A stretch of 64,000 bases of DNA from Taklimakanibacter albus (GTDB lineage: Bacteria; Pseudomonadota; Alphaproteobacteria; Rhizobiales; Aestuariivirgaceae). Below, in pieces: positions 37,083 to 46,343 of this stretch. The position numbers were made by a program, and so were the translations under genes. Location of the stretch: the NCBI RefSeq assembly GCF_016595235.1, contig NZ_JAENHL010000007.1:600855-664854 (forward strand), in the 5' to 3' direction. Position 1 is the first letter of the stretch; every line of letters starts with the position of its first letter. The notes below the pieces were generated by a model. It ran no database searches. It was not told the origin of the DNA and saw only the letters and a list, made by a program, of their open reading frames with translations.

Positions 37083-38138
37083 TCAATTGGCGGCCTTCAC
37101 CGCATTCCAGGCATTGGTATAGGCTTCCAGCCGCTCGCCGAGATTGCGCCACAGCATGAGGCTGTCGAGATAGGCCGGATCGTCCTGATGCAGCGCGTCA
37201 TATTGCTCGGGCTTCATGCATTTCTTGGCGGCGACCGGATTGGCGGCGGAGTAACCGTTCACATTGGCGACGCCGCATTGGCCGAGCTCCGAGCTCTGCA
37301 TGTTGAGGAACTTGTAGACGCAGTCCTTGTTCGGCGTGTCCTTGACGATCATCCAGGAATCGAGCCAGCCCTCGGCATTCTCCTTGGGGATGAACTCCTT
37401 GACGTCGATGCCCTTGGCCTTGATCTGCGCCGACTGATAGCCGGCCCAGGTATTGGAGATCCACACCTCGCCCGCCACATAGAGATCGACCAGCTCGCCG
37501 GCGGTCGCCCAATATTTGCGGATAAGCGGCTTCTGCGCGATCAGCTTCTGCTTGGCCTGCTCGATCTGCGCGTCGTTCAGCTCATAGATGTTGGTGTTGC
37601 CTTCGAGACGGGCCGCCACATAGATGGCGCTCTTGTCGTCCCACAGCGACACCTTGCCCTTATATTGCTCGTTCCACAGGTCGGCGATCGAGGTGGGCGG
37701 CGTCGGGAACTTGTCGACGCGATACATGAAGGCGATGGCGCCCCAGGCATAGGGCATGCCATAGGTCACGCCGTCCTTGTTGATGCCGGCGGATTTGCGG
37801 AACTTCTCATAGATGTTGTTCCATTCGGTGATCTTCGAGGTATCGAGCGGCTCGACGAAGCCGGCATCGACCATCGTATAGGTCGTGTCGAGCGACGGCG
37901 TGATGATGTCATAGACATTGCCGCCGGCGGCGAGCTTCGGCGCGAAATCGTCATTCGAGCCGACATAGGTGGCCGAGACCTTGCAGCCCGATTCCGTCTC
38001 GAACTGCTTGATGAAGCTCGCATCGGCATAACCTTCCCAGGTGAGGATGTTCACCTGACCGTCGGCGAGAGCAGGCCCCGCCACGAGGCCGAGCGTCACC
38101 AGCGCCGTCGAGATCTTCCTGACGAACGTGTTCTTCAT
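37083..38138 (-). CDS. PotD-type polyamine-binding protein (second system)
   Basis: SBP_bac_8 protein of 351 aa with a Sec signal peptide ending ALA-DGQ. VNILTWEGYADASF is the classic PotD/PotF N-terminal sequence and GMPYAWGAIAFMYRVDKFP the ligand-site strand. Six cysteines may form disulfides. It follows the sigma-54 activator gene by 29 nt and probably feeds the permeases at 34104-35787. Putrescine, spermidine or a similar amine is the likely ligand. Confidence 0.9.
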   Translation of the reverse strand: MKNTFVRKISTALVTLGLVAGPALADGQVNILTWEGYADASFIKQFETESGCKVSATYVGSNDDFAPKLAAGGNVYDIITPSLDTTYTMVDAGFVEPLDTSKITEWNNIYEKFRKSAGINKDGVTYGMPYAWGAIAFMYRVDKFPTPPTSIADLWNEQYKGKVSLWDDKSAIYVAARLEGNTNIYELNDAQIEQAKQKLIAQKPLIRKYWATAGELVDLYVAGEVWISNTWAGYQSAQIKAKGIDVKEFIPKENAEGWLDSWMIVKDTPNKDCVYKFLNMQSSELGQCGVANVNGYSAANPVAAKKCMKPEQYDALHQDDPAYLDSLMLWRNLGERLEAYTNAWNAVKAAN

Positions 38139-38167
38139 AGGCTTTCCTCCGTTTCTTGTTTCTGACT

Positions 38168-39520
38168 TCAGTCTTTCTCTTGTGTCTTGCGCACAATTGT
38201 TCCGATATCGACGCCGAGCGCATCGGCCGCTTTGCGCTTCGAGCCGAGCTTGCCGATCGTCGCTTCGATGATCTGGCGCTCATAGGCCCTGACGCGCGAT
38301 TTGAGATTGCCGCCGTCGTCGAGCTGGGCGTTCTGCGGCACGAGGCGCAGCAGCACACTTTCAGGAAGATGGCTCGAATCCGCTCTGCCCGCCGCCAGCA
38401 CCGATATCTGCTGAATGACGTTCTGCAGCTCGCGGATATTGCCGGGATAGGAATAGGCCATCAGATGTTTCCGGCAGTCCTCCGAGAGGACAAGCGGCTG
38501 GTCGCGCTGCACATTGACCCCGGCGACGAAAAAGTCGATCAGCTCGCCGATGAGCTCCGGCGTCTCGCGCAAGGAGCGCACCGAAAGCGGCACGACGGCG
38601 AGCCGGTAATAGAGATCGCGGCGGAAATGGCCGGTCTGCACCATCTGGGCCAGATCGCGGTTGGTGGCGGCGATGATCCTCACTTTTACCGACTTCTCGG
38701 TCGAGCCGCCGACTTTCTGCACCGAACCGGTCTCGAGAAATTTGAGCAGTTTCGCCTGCATCGCGAGCGGGATCTCGCCTACCTCGTCGAGAAACAGCAT
38801 GCCGCCATCGGCCGCCTCGATCAGACCTTTCTTGCCGCCCGACAGCGCGCCGGTGAAGGCGCCACGCTCATAGCCGAACATTTCCGACTCGAACAATGTG
38901 TCGGGGATCGAGCCGCAATTGACATGAACGAAGGGGGCAGCGGGCGATGCGCCATAGGTATGGAGATAACGCGCGATCTCGGTCTTGCCGACGCCCGATT
39001 CGCCGAGCAGGAGCACGCGCGCGCCCTGCCGCATCGCCCGCTCGCCGAGCGTGATGATCTGGTTGAGATAGGGGGAGATGCGGCGCTGATGGGCGAGATC
39101 GGGCTTCGCCGCGCGCTGGCCCATGAGGCGGAAGGCCGGACGTTTGCCGCCGCCTTGCGCCCGCTCGCGCTCATGATCGAGCACCTGCAGGTCATGCAGC
39201 ACGACCACCACACCTTGCGATGCGCCCGGAAGCTCGCCACCGATGCGCCGGACCAGCGCCATGATCTGCCGCCCGCCCTCGAGCTCGATCAATGTTTCCG
39301 CCTTGAGGCCCGCTTCGACGAGCTCCACCAGCCGCGAGAAAGGCTGGAAGCCGCCGCAGCTGTCGAAGAGCCGTCGGCCGAGAAGCGTATCGCGGTCGAA
39401 GCCCAGAAGGGTCACCGCGGCGGCATTGAGATCACGCACCAGCCCGGTTTCGTCGATGATCAGGATGCCCTCGGGCAGAGCGTCGATGGTATTGCCGGGG
39501 AAGGACGTGGAGCGGGTCAT
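38168..39520 (-). CDS. PAS-AAA sigma-54-dependent activator
   Basis: A 450-aa enhancer-binding protein: N-terminal PAS domain (IDALPEGILIIDETG onward), AAA+ core with Walker A GESGVGKT, the sigma-54 contact loop GAFTGA, Walker B MLFLDEVGE, and a Fis-type helix-turn-helix at the C-terminus (RKAADALGVDIGTIVRK). No receiver domain, so the signal is intracellular or passes through the PAS protein. It overlaps the PAS gene by 4 nt (ATGA). It is a good candidate to act at the two sigma-54 promoters at 43583 and 46344. Confidence 0.9.
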   Translation of the reverse strand: MTRSTSFPGNTIDALPEGILIIDETGLVRDLNAAAVTLLGFDRDTLLGRRLFDSCGGFQPFSRLVELVEAGLKAETLIELEGGRQIMALVRRIGGELPGASQGVVVVLHDLQVLDHERERAQGGGKRPAFRLMGQRAAKPDLAHQRRISPYLNQIITLGERAMRQGARVLLLGESGVGKTEIARYLHTYGASPAAPFVHVNCGSIPDTLFESEMFGYERGAFTGALSGGKKGLIEAADGGMLFLDEVGEIPLAMQAKLLKFLETGSVQKVGGSTEKSVKVRIIAATNRDLAQMVQTGHFRRDLYYRLAVVPLSVRSLRETPELIGELIDFFVAGVNVQRDQPLVLSEDCRKHLMAYSYPGNIRELQNVIQQISVLAAGRADSSHLPESVLLRLVPQNAQLDDGGNLKSRVRAYERQIIEATIGKLGSKRKAADALGVDIGTIVRKTQEKD

Positions 39521-40680
39521 GACGCCCGTCCGATCCGGGCGGCGCCGGGTGTCAGCCGCAGACTGAGCACGCAGCGCGGCTCCTGGTCTTCGCGCTGCAG
39601 CGCCGAGACGATGGCGAGACAAGGGAGCGCGCCGCCGTCACGGTGCATCGCCTGGCCTTCGACGCGCTGGGCGAGCTGCGGTGGGCGCGCCGCGGCCAGC
39701 AAATCCTTAATATCCTGGCGCAGGCGCAGAAGGTCACCGAGATCGCGTCCGAGGACCGTATCGGCCGGCCAGCCCAGGCTCCATTCGACGGCCGGGTTGG
39801 CGCCGATGATCTGCCCTGCCCCATCCGTCACGATGATCGGATCGGCCACCGCGGCCAATATGTCGAGGGCGGTCGCGGCCTGGACCGCGAGATCGCGTTC
39901 CTGCATACGCCGCGCGTTGACCTCGCGCACCACGCCCCAGAAACGATGGAGCTGTCCGTCGCGGATATCGGCGCGCACATCGTTTTCGATGAAGACGTCG
40001 ACGCCGTCATAGCGATGGTCGCGCGACAGCGCCGCGTCGATGTTCCAGTTCGCCTGGATCAGGGTGCGCACGAAGACTTCATTGTCGGGATTGCGCGGAA
40101 ACACCTCCCGGACATTGCGCGTATTGAGGTCGTCGCCGATCGGCAGCTTGTAGAGCCGCGACATCGCCTCATTGCAATAACGCCAGCAGCAGCGATTCTC
40201 GAAGACCTGCCGGATGATCTCATGCTCGGGCGCCGTCAGGTCCACCGGCTCGATGAATTCCACGCAGTAGCTGGCGTCGCGCGCCGAGAAGACGATACTC
40301 GACAGCAGCTCGTTCTCGCGCCGCATCGCATCGATCTGGCGCAACGTGTCGTCGAGCGGGAATTTGACGATGCGGGCACAGCGGCCGAGCTCCGCATCCT
40401 CCACTATGTCGATATTGGCGGCAACCTCGATGAGCTTGCGCTCGGCGCTGCGGACCTGAAGGCGGGCAAAGGTCAAAGGTGTGGTGGCCTCACTTCTGAG
40501 AACACGTTCGATCAACTGGCGCGACTGGGGTGGATAGACGAGCTCGAAGCCGACGCCGGCGAGCTTGCCCGGTCGGAAGCCGAGCTCACGCTCCTCCGTC
40601 GCATTGGCATAGACGATGCGCCCCTCCTCCGACACGAGGTCGAAGAGGAAAGGCGCGGTCCGGATCAGCCTGTCATCCAC
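39517..40680 (-). CDS. PAS-domain signalling protein without output domain
   Basis: A soluble protein of 387 aa with about three PAS-like repeats: one at residues 10-60, a less clear one centrally, and a C-terminal one at about 262-330 (ILAAVADPIIVTDGAGQIIGANPAVE). No histidine kinase, GGDEF or HTH region is visible. It is coupled to the sigma-54 activator gene by a 4-nt overlap, so it probably senses a ligand or redox state and controls that activator directly. Confidence 0.8.
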   Translation of the reverse strand: MDDRLIRTAPFLFDLVSEEGRIVYANATEERELGFRPGKLAGVGFELVYPPQSRQLIERVLRSEATTPLTFARLQVRSAERKLIEVAANIDIVEDAELGRCARIVKFPLDDTLRQIDAMRRENELLSSIVFSARDASYCVEFIEPVDLTAPEHEIIRQVFENRCCWRYCNEAMSRLYKLPIGDDLNTRNVREVFPRNPDNEVFVRTLIQANWNIDAALSRDHRYDGVDVFIENDVRADIRDGQLHRFWGVVREVNARRMQERDLAVQAATALDILAAVADPIIVTDGAGQIIGANPAVEWSLGWPADTVLGRDLGDLLRLRQDIKDLLAAARPPQLAQRVEGQAMHRDGGALPCLAIVSALQREDQEPRCVLSLRLTPGAARIGRAS

Positions 40681-40698
40681 CTCAAAGATTCCTTCCTG

Positions 40699-42174
40699 TT
40701 ACGGCAGGCAGTCGAGATAGGTCTTCACGTCCCAGTCCGACGCTTCCCAGATGAAGCGGTCCCATTCATCGCGCTTATAGGCATCGAACACCTCATACAT
40801 GCGCCCCGGCAGCGCCTTGCGGATCACCGGATCGTCGCGCAGCGCGTTGAGCGCGTCGTTGAGATTCATCGGGATACGCTCGACATGCTCGCCCGACTTC
40901 ATCACCTCGACGAGGTTGCGCTCTTCGGGCTCGCCCGGATCGGTCTGGTTCCTGAGCCCGTCATCCATGCCCTTATAGAGCGCCGCCATCATCAGATAGG
41001 GATTCACCATCGAATCGCAGGGCCGGTATTCGAAGCGGTCGGGACCCGACACGCGCACCGCGCAGGAGCGGTTCTGCAGGCCCCAGCTGATCGCGAGCGG
41101 CGCCCACAGGCCCGTATCGTTGAGACGGCGATAGGAGTTCACCGTCGAGCAGGCGATGGCCGTCATGCCGGAAAGATGTTTGAGGAGCCCGCCCAGCGCA
41201 TGCCGGCCGACCGCCGCCGGTTTCCACGTTTCCGTCTCGTCGCGCAATTCGTTCTTGCCGCCTCTGCGATAGGTGAAGACGTCGTCGAGGCCGGGCTGCG
41301 GGCCGTTCACCAGCTTCACCACCTCGCTGTCGCCGCCCGACCACAGAGAAATGTTGTGATGGCAGCCATTGGCCGAGGTGCCCATATAAGGCTTGGTCAT
41401 GAAGCAGGCGATAAGGTTGAACTCACGCGCCACCTGCGCGCAGATCTGCCGGTAGGTGGTGAGCCGGTCGGCGGTGCGCAGCGGCTCGTCGAACATGTAA
41501 TTGAGCTCGACCTGGCCGGGCGCGTCTTCATGATCGCCCTGGATGATGTCGAGCCCCATGGCGATCGAATATTCATAGACCTTGAGCCATACCGGCGCGA
41601 GCTGCTCGAACTGCTCGATATGATAGGCATAGGGCTTGGTCGTGCCTTCGAAGGGAATATCGGGCGATGATCCTTTCTTCAGCCACAGCATTTCCGGCTC
41701 GCAGCCGACCCGCATGTGCATGTCATGGGTGGCGCGGAACTCGTTGTCGATGCGGCGCAGATTGCCGCGCGAATCGGGCTCGAAATAGCTCCCCGGCTTG
41801 TCGGCGTCTTCTTCCATGTAGAAGAGCGTGCAGAAGACCCGCCCCATGCGCTTGTTCCAGGGCAGCTGGCAGAAGGTCTCCGGGTCAGGAAGGGCGATCA
41901 CCTCATGAGAGTTGGCCGGGAAAGCGATGAGCTTGCCATGCCGGTCGGGAAACACATTGACGACGCCGCCCATGAAGGTCTGGACGCCCTTGCGCGCCAG
42001 TTGCTCCCAATGGCGCGCCGGACAGGCCTTGCCCATCACCCGGCCGGTGATCGAGATATATTGCAGATAGATGTAATCGACCCCCAGCTCATCGATCTTG
42101 GCCTGGACTTTCCGGACAAGCTCGGCGCGGCCAACGGCGTTGCGATGCACTTCGAAATCGGTTTGCTTGCTCAT
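40699..42174 (-). CDS. Glutamine synthetase family ligase A
   Basis: A 491-aa ATP-dependent ligase of the glutamine-synthetase fold. The N-terminal beta-Grasp part (YIYLQYISITGRVMGK) is followed by the metal-ligand motif HEDAPGQVELN, the ATP-site segment NGCHHNISLWS, NSYRRLNDTGLWAP and RFEYRPCDS. The sequence departs from true glutamine synthetase (HHNISLW instead of the usual HxHxSL) and the context of amine uptake suggests gamma-glutamylation of an amine. It starts 6 nt after ligase B. Confidence 0.85.
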   Translation of the reverse strand: MSKQTDFEVHRNAVGRAELVRKVQAKIDELGVDYIYLQYISITGRVMGKACPARHWEQLARKGVQTFMGGVVNVFPDRHGKLIAFPANSHEVIALPDPETFCQLPWNKRMGRVFCTLFYMEEDADKPGSYFEPDSRGNLRRIDNEFRATHDMHMRVGCEPEMLWLKKGSSPDIPFEGTTKPYAYHIEQFEQLAPVWLKVYEYSIAMGLDIIQGDHEDAPGQVELNYMFDEPLRTADRLTTYRQICAQVAREFNLIACFMTKPYMGTSANGCHHNISLWSGGDSEVVKLVNGPQPGLDDVFTYRRGGKNELRDETETWKPAAVGRHALGGLLKHLSGMTAIACSTVNSYRRLNDTGLWAPLAISWGLQNRSCAVRVSGPDRFEYRPCDSMVNPYLMMAALYKGMDDGLRNQTDPGEPEERNLVEVMKSGEHVERIPMNLNDALNALRDDPVIRKALPGRMYEVFDAYKRDEWDRFIWEASDWDVKTYLDCLP

Positions 42175-42180
42175 TTTTCC

Positions 42181-43527
42181 TCAGCCGGCTTCCAGATAAC
42201 GTTGAACCTCGGCGGCGCTCACCGCCTTGCGCAGCGCCGTGTCTTCCGCCTCGCAGATCGCCGAATAGTGATCGACAAAGGCCGCGCCGAAGAGCGCCTT
42301 CGCCTTGGCGCTGGCGCGGAAGCGCCTGGTTGCATCGAGCAGATCGACGGGCAGGCGCTCGACGCCTTCCGGAACCTCATTGGGTCCGCCCGACGCGATG
42401 GCGGGCGTCGTAAGCTCGAGCCCGCGCGTGAGACCGTCGAGCCCTGCCCCCAGCATCGCCGCCATGGCGAGATGTGGATTGGCGTCGCTCCCCGGCAGGC
42501 GCAATTCGAGCCGGGTCATCTCTTCCGTCTCGGCCGCGATGCGCACCGCCGCGGCATAATTATAGGGCGCCCAGCTCACCGTCTTCGGCGCCCAGCTGCC
42601 AGGCGCCAGGCGGCGATAGGCATTCACCGTATTGCCTATCATCGGGAAGATCTCCGGCACATTGGCGATGATGCCGGCGAGGAAGGACTTGGCCGTCGCC
42701 GACAGGCCATTGGCATCCGATCGGTCGGCGAAGACATTGCGGCCGCTTTTGCGATCGCGCAGCGACAGATTGATATGGCCGCCGATGCCTGGGAAACCAT
42801 TGCCGGTGAGCGCCATGAAGGACGCGGTGAGATCGCGCTGACGGCAGAAGGATTTGGTGAACATGCGGAAGAAGGCGGCGTCATCGGCGCCACGCAGGCC
42901 CTCGCGATGCTTGAGCGTCGCCTCGAAGCAGCCGGGTCCCAATTCGACGCTGAGCGAGAAGAGATCGACGCCGGCGCGGGTCAGCGTATCTTCGAGCTCG
43001 GCGACGAAGGGCGCATAGGTGGCCGCCGTCTGCCCCGACCAGCAGCGATTGTCGGCGGCATAGTGATTGAGATTGGCGAACCCCTTGGTACGCAAGGTCT
43101 CGGCCGTCTCATTGAGGACAATGAATTCGAATTCAAAGCCGGCGAACACATCGAGACCCAGTGCATCGGCCTTGGCGATCTGGTCGGCGAGCACGCGGCG
43201 CGGCATGATCGCCGCTTGCGGGCCGGTGTAATCGGCGATGAGCGCCGCGGCGTTCTTCTCGAAGGGATAAGGCCTGAGCGAAGCGACGTCATAAGCGACC
43301 GTCTCGCTGCGATAGGGACCTGGAAAGAGGATCGCCTCGCCCGAATCCCATTTGGGCAGCACATTGGCAAAGACCGCCGTTTCGGCGCCGTTCAGCAATT
43401 CATCGCGGCGCAGCCGGCGCTCGCGGAACATGCTCGCATAGTCGAACAGTCCGACATGGATCACATCGGCATGCATGTCGTCCAAGGCCTTGGCGAGTTG
43501 CGCCTTGAGGCCCGATCGATCGGCCAT
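42181..43527 (-). CDS. Glutamine synthetase family ligase B (PuuA-like candidate)
   Basis: A 448-aa ligase, first gene behind the sigma-54 promoter. Motifs: GFEFEFIV, FPGIGGHINLSLRD, NAYRRLAPGSWAPKT and RLELRLPGSDANPHLAMAAM, all positions of glutamine-synthetase ATP, glutamate and metal sites. The group includes gamma-glutamylputrescine synthetase. Start ATG 43527 is preceded by GAGGGAGACCAGGA. A start further upstream would read over the promoter. With ligase A this may be a heteromeric enzyme or two enzymes for two amines. Confidence 0.85.
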   Translation of the reverse strand: MADRSGLKAQLAKALDDMHADVIHVGLFDYASMFRERRLRRDELLNGAETAVFANVLPKWDSGEAILFPGPYRSETVAYDVASLRPYPFEKNAAALIADYTGPQAAIMPRRVLADQIAKADALGLDVFAGFEFEFIVLNETAETLRTKGFANLNHYAADNRCWSGQTAATYAPFVAELEDTLTRAGVDLFSLSVELGPGCFEATLKHREGLRGADDAAFFRMFTKSFCRQRDLTASFMALTGNGFPGIGGHINLSLRDRKSGRNVFADRSDANGLSATAKSFLAGIIANVPEIFPMIGNTVNAYRRLAPGSWAPKTVSWAPYNYAAAVRIAAETEEMTRLELRLPGSDANPHLAMAAMLGAGLDGLTRGLELTTPAIASGGPNEVPEGVERLPVDLLDATRRFRASAKAKALFGAAFVDHYSAICEAEDTALRKAVSAAEVQRYLEAG

Positions 43528-43582
43528 TCCTGGTCTCCCTCTATGGGGCGCTTTGCTTGCGCCGCTGTTTTCGTCTGTCTCC

Positions 43583-43597
43583 GCAAGGCCCATGCCA
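43583..43597 (-). promoter_or_regulatory. Sigma-54 promoter of the ligase/transporter operon
   Basis: On the minus strand TGGCATGGGCCTTGC has the -24 GG and -12 GC spaced by exactly ten bases and differs from the consensus TGGCAC-N5-TTGC at one position in the -24 box. The predicted start lies about 44 nt before ligase B's ATG. It is followed by nine-gene codirectional transcription including the sigma-54 activator gene. Confidence 0.75.
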
Positions 43598-43704
43598 CTC
43601 AAGCCAGGACCTCGATTTTCAGTCAGCCCTTGATTCAAATCGGCTTTTCACACGGCCCCCCCGCACAGATGCTGCATTTTCGCAGCGCTTGATGAGATAT
43701 TGCA

Positions 43705-44913
43705 TCACGTTTCTCGCCCGACATCCACAAGGTTCCGATAGTGAGCAAGGCGGGCCGCCGGCAGGCCGATCAGCACCACCCCGATCATGCGGCCGGCCCG
43801 GCGATAGCCCAGCGCCACGCCCTGGCGGCGCATGTCATCGGGGCAGAGCGAACCTTCGAGCAGCTCAGATGCATCTCCGAGCGACGGCGAACCGTAGCTC
43901 TGCAGTCGCAAACCATGCTGGTCGCTCCAGAAGGCCGGCAAAGGCGCGAAGCTGCTTTGGACCATCTCCTTGACCAGGCTTTCGGCGGCGCGTTTGGCGG
44001 TGAAACCCGGTACCGTCCAATGCTCGATGCGCCGCGGCACATGATCGGCAAAGAGATTGGGAAACCGCGCAATGTCGCCGGCCGCCACCACGTCGGCGCG
44101 CCCTTCGACACGCATCGCATTGTCGCAGAGAACGCCATCGCTGAGATCTAGGCCATTGCCGACGAGCCAGGCTGTATTGGCAGTCGAGCCCACTGCTTCG
44201 ACCGCGAGATCACAGGCGATCATTTCGCCAGTTTCGAGCCTGATGCCGTCGAGATGCCCGTCACCGCGGTCGACGAAGCCGGTGATCTTCGATTGCAAGC
44301 GGAAGTCGATGCCTTCACTCCGATGCAGCGCCTGCATCGCCTGGCCTGCCACGATGCCGATGGCGCGCTGCATCGGGGCTTCGAAGGTTTCGATCATCGT
44401 CACGGCAAGGCCGCGTTTGCGCGCCGACGCCGCGACCTCGCACCCGATGAAGCCGGCGCCGATAACGGCGAGCCGCGCGCCCGCGATGAGCCGCGCCCGC
44501 AAAGCCAGCGCGTCGTCGAGCGTGCGCAGGACATAACGGTCCTTCTCACCGCCGGACAGCGGCACGCGCCGTGGCGACAGGCCGGTGGCGATGGCGAGCG
44601 CGTCATAGGACAGCGTCGAGCTGTCGGCGAAGCTCACTCTTCTCGCCGCCAGATCGCAGGCAACCGCAGTCGCGCCGAGCTTCCAGGTCACATCATCAAG
44701 CGTCGGGCGCGGACGGAAGCTCAATGATTGTACAAGTGTTGCCTCATCGTCATCACCCGTCAGTACGTCCTTGGAGAGCGGCGGCCGGTTGTAAGGCATT
44801 CGTGTTTCGGCGCCGGCAATCGTGACCGGCCCTGTATGGCCAAGTCCACGCAATTGCTCGGCCAGTCTCAGGCCGCTGAGCGACGCACCGACCACGAGGA
44901 CATGCCCGGTCAT
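43705..44913 (-). CDS. FAD-dependent ferredoxin reductase of the P450 system
   Basis: A 402-aa NAD(P)H-dependent flavoprotein: FAD-binding GASLSGLRLAEQLR at the N-terminus, RMPYNRPPLSK, the NAD-binding GAGFIGCEVA, and VAAGDIA with the C-terminal FAD contact. It belongs to the putidaredoxin-reductase/rubredoxin-reductase class. It follows the ferredoxin gene by 6 nt and transfers electrons from NADH to the ferredoxin. Confidence 0.9.
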   Translation of the reverse strand: MTGHVLVVGASLSGLRLAEQLRGLGHTGPVTIAGAETRMPYNRPPLSKDVLTGDDDEATLVQSLSFRPRPTLDDVTWKLGATAVACDLAARRVSFADSSTLSYDALAIATGLSPRRVPLSGGEKDRYVLRTLDDALALRARLIAGARLAVIGAGFIGCEVAASARKRGLAVTMIETFEAPMQRAIGIVAGQAMQALHRSEGIDFRLQSKITGFVDRGDGHLDGIRLETGEMIACDLAVEAVGSTANTAWLVGNGLDLSDGVLCDNAMRVEGRADVVAAGDIARFPNLFADHVPRRIEHWTVPGFTAKRAAESLVKEMVQSSFAPLPAFWSDQHGLRLQSYGSPSLGDASELLEGSLCPDDMRRQGVALGYRRAGRMIGVVLIGLPAARLAHYRNLVDVGRET

Positions 44914-44919
44914 TTCCGC

Positions 44920-45108
44920 TCAATCCTCGATCGTGATGGCTTGTTCGGGACAGACATCGGCCGCTTCCTCGGCTTCCCGTCTCGCACTTTCATCCGGCTG
45001 CTCGACCCATTGGAGCTTGCCGTCCTCACCGAAGGAGAAGAGCTTAGGCGCCGCAATCGCGCATTGGCCATGCAGCTGGCATTTCACCAGATCGACGCAA
45101 ATCTTCAT
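44920..45108 (-). CDS. [3Fe-4S] ferredoxin of the P450 system
   Basis: A 62-aa ferredoxin with C10, C16 and C53 in the CxxHGxC ... CP arrangement of [3Fe-4S] ferredoxins partnered with bacterial P450s (CQLHGQC and VCPEQAITI). ATG 45108 overlaps the P450 stop by 4 bp (ATGA). It is too short to stand out from longer overlapping frames but the motifs and position are clear. Confidence 0.92.
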   Translation of the reverse strand: MKICVDLVKCQLHGQCAIAAPKLFSFGEDGKLQWVEQPDESARREAEEAADVCPEQAITIED

Positions 45109-46307
45109 GTCGGCTCCGCATCGAAGAGGATCGGCAGCTTGACCGCGCCGGTATTGCCGCTGTCGGGCAGCCATGTCGCGGCGCCGTCGTAGCGCGGGTT
45201 GCGGATGCGCTGGGCCAGGATGCGCAGGGCTTCGGTCATGTCGCCACGGGCGATGAAATGGCCGAGGCAATGATGGGTGCCGCCGCCAAAGCCGAAATGC
45301 GGCATTCGTTTGACCGAGATGTCGAAGCCCGGCGTGAAGACGGCAGGATCGGTGCCGGCCGATTCCGCAAAGAGATGCAACGTCGTCCCCTTCTTGATCG
45401 GGAGATCGTTGACCGTGATGTCCTCCATCGTCTCGCGCGTTACCCAGGTCGTGGTGGGCCTGGTCCGCATCACTTCTTCCACCGCCGGGCGTGCCAGCTC
45501 CGGCTGCTCGGCGAGAAGCTGCCATTGCGCCGGATTGTCGATGAACATGCCGAGAGCGAGGCCGAGCTGATTGCGCGTCGTGTCGATGCCGCCGAACACC
45601 GCGAGCACGACCATGTCATCAAGCTCCTGGTCGCTCAGCGTGTCCTTGTTTTCATTCGCCTGCAGCAGCAAAGAGACGAAGTCGTCGGCCGGCGGCCGCT
45701 TGCGGCGCAGGGCGATCACGCGTTGCACATAGTCATAAAGCCGGTCGGTCGCCGCATTCACCCGCGCCACATCCTGCTTGTAGGTGACGCCCAGCGCCAG
45801 CCCCATTTCGCCGGCGATGTCGGCCAGATTGCGCCATTCCGACTGGTCGAGCTCGAGCAGGATGCAGATCACCCGCGTGGCATAGGGCTCGGAAAACTCC
45901 GCCATGAAGTCGCAACGGCCGCGCTTGGCGAAACCGTCGATCAGCTCATGCGCCAGCGCTTCGAATTTGGGCTTGAGCGCGCCGATGAGTTTTGGCGAGA
46001 AGGCCGGATTGGCGAGCCGTCTCAGCCGTGCGTGATCCTCACCGATCCGATTGAGCAGCATGGCCAGCCACCATTCGGCGAAACGCCCGGTCGCCTGATT
46101 ATGCGCCGGCCAAGCGTAGCTGCCCTGGCGCAGGCGCGGATCGCGTAAAAGCTTGCCGACTTCCTCGTAACGCAGCACCGCCAGCCCATAGGGCGTACGC
46201 GCGCACCAGCTCCTGTCGCGCGCCTCGCGCACCACGTGCGAGCGAATGGAAAAAGACGGATCCGACAGATTCAGGAATGGCAGCTCGGCCGCTGCAGTCT
46301 CGCTCAT
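45105..46307 (-). CDS. Cytochrome P450 (class I)
   Basis: A 400-aa soluble bacterial P450. The heme thiolate C347 lies in FGFGGGTHHCLGHFIARGD, the ExxR pair is E278/R281 in EEVMR, and the I-helix oxygen motif is GGIDTT at 239-244. Strong Shine-Dalgarno GGGAGGAG before ATG 46307. It lies directly behind a sigma-54 promoter and is followed by its own ferredoxin and reductase, so the complete electron chain is in one operon. Substrate unknown; hydroxylation of an organic nitrogen or alicyclic compound is plausible. Confidence 0.93.
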   Translation of the reverse strand: MSETAAAELPFLNLSDPSFSIRSHVVREARDRSWCARTPYGLAVLRYEEVGKLLRDPRLRQGSYAWPAHNQATGRFAEWWLAMLLNRIGEDHARLRRLANPAFSPKLIGALKPKFEALAHELIDGFAKRGRCDFMAEFSEPYATRVICILLELDQSEWRNLADIAGEMGLALGVTYKQDVARVNAATDRLYDYVQRVIALRRKRPPADDFVSLLLQANENKDTLSDQELDDMVVLAVFGGIDTTRNQLGLALGMFIDNPAQWQLLAEQPELARPAVEEVMRTRPTTTWVTRETMEDITVNDLPIKKGTTLHLFAESAGTDPAVFTPGFDISVKRMPHFGFGGGTHHCLGHFIARGDMTEALRILAQRIRNPRYDGAATWLPDSGNTGAVKLPILFDAEPT

Positions 46308-46343
46308 GGCTCCTCCCGCAGAATGTTCTTTGAGAAGCCATCA

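Noticed and set aside
35955-38165. 736-codon open frame antisense to PotA and PotD genes
   Set aside because: It runs through a repeat element and opposite clear ABC genes; composition is typical of GC-rich shadow frames.
39643-41670. 675-codon open frame opposite the PAS and ligase genes
   Set aside because: No motifs, and both antisense genes have clear catalytic or domain signatures.
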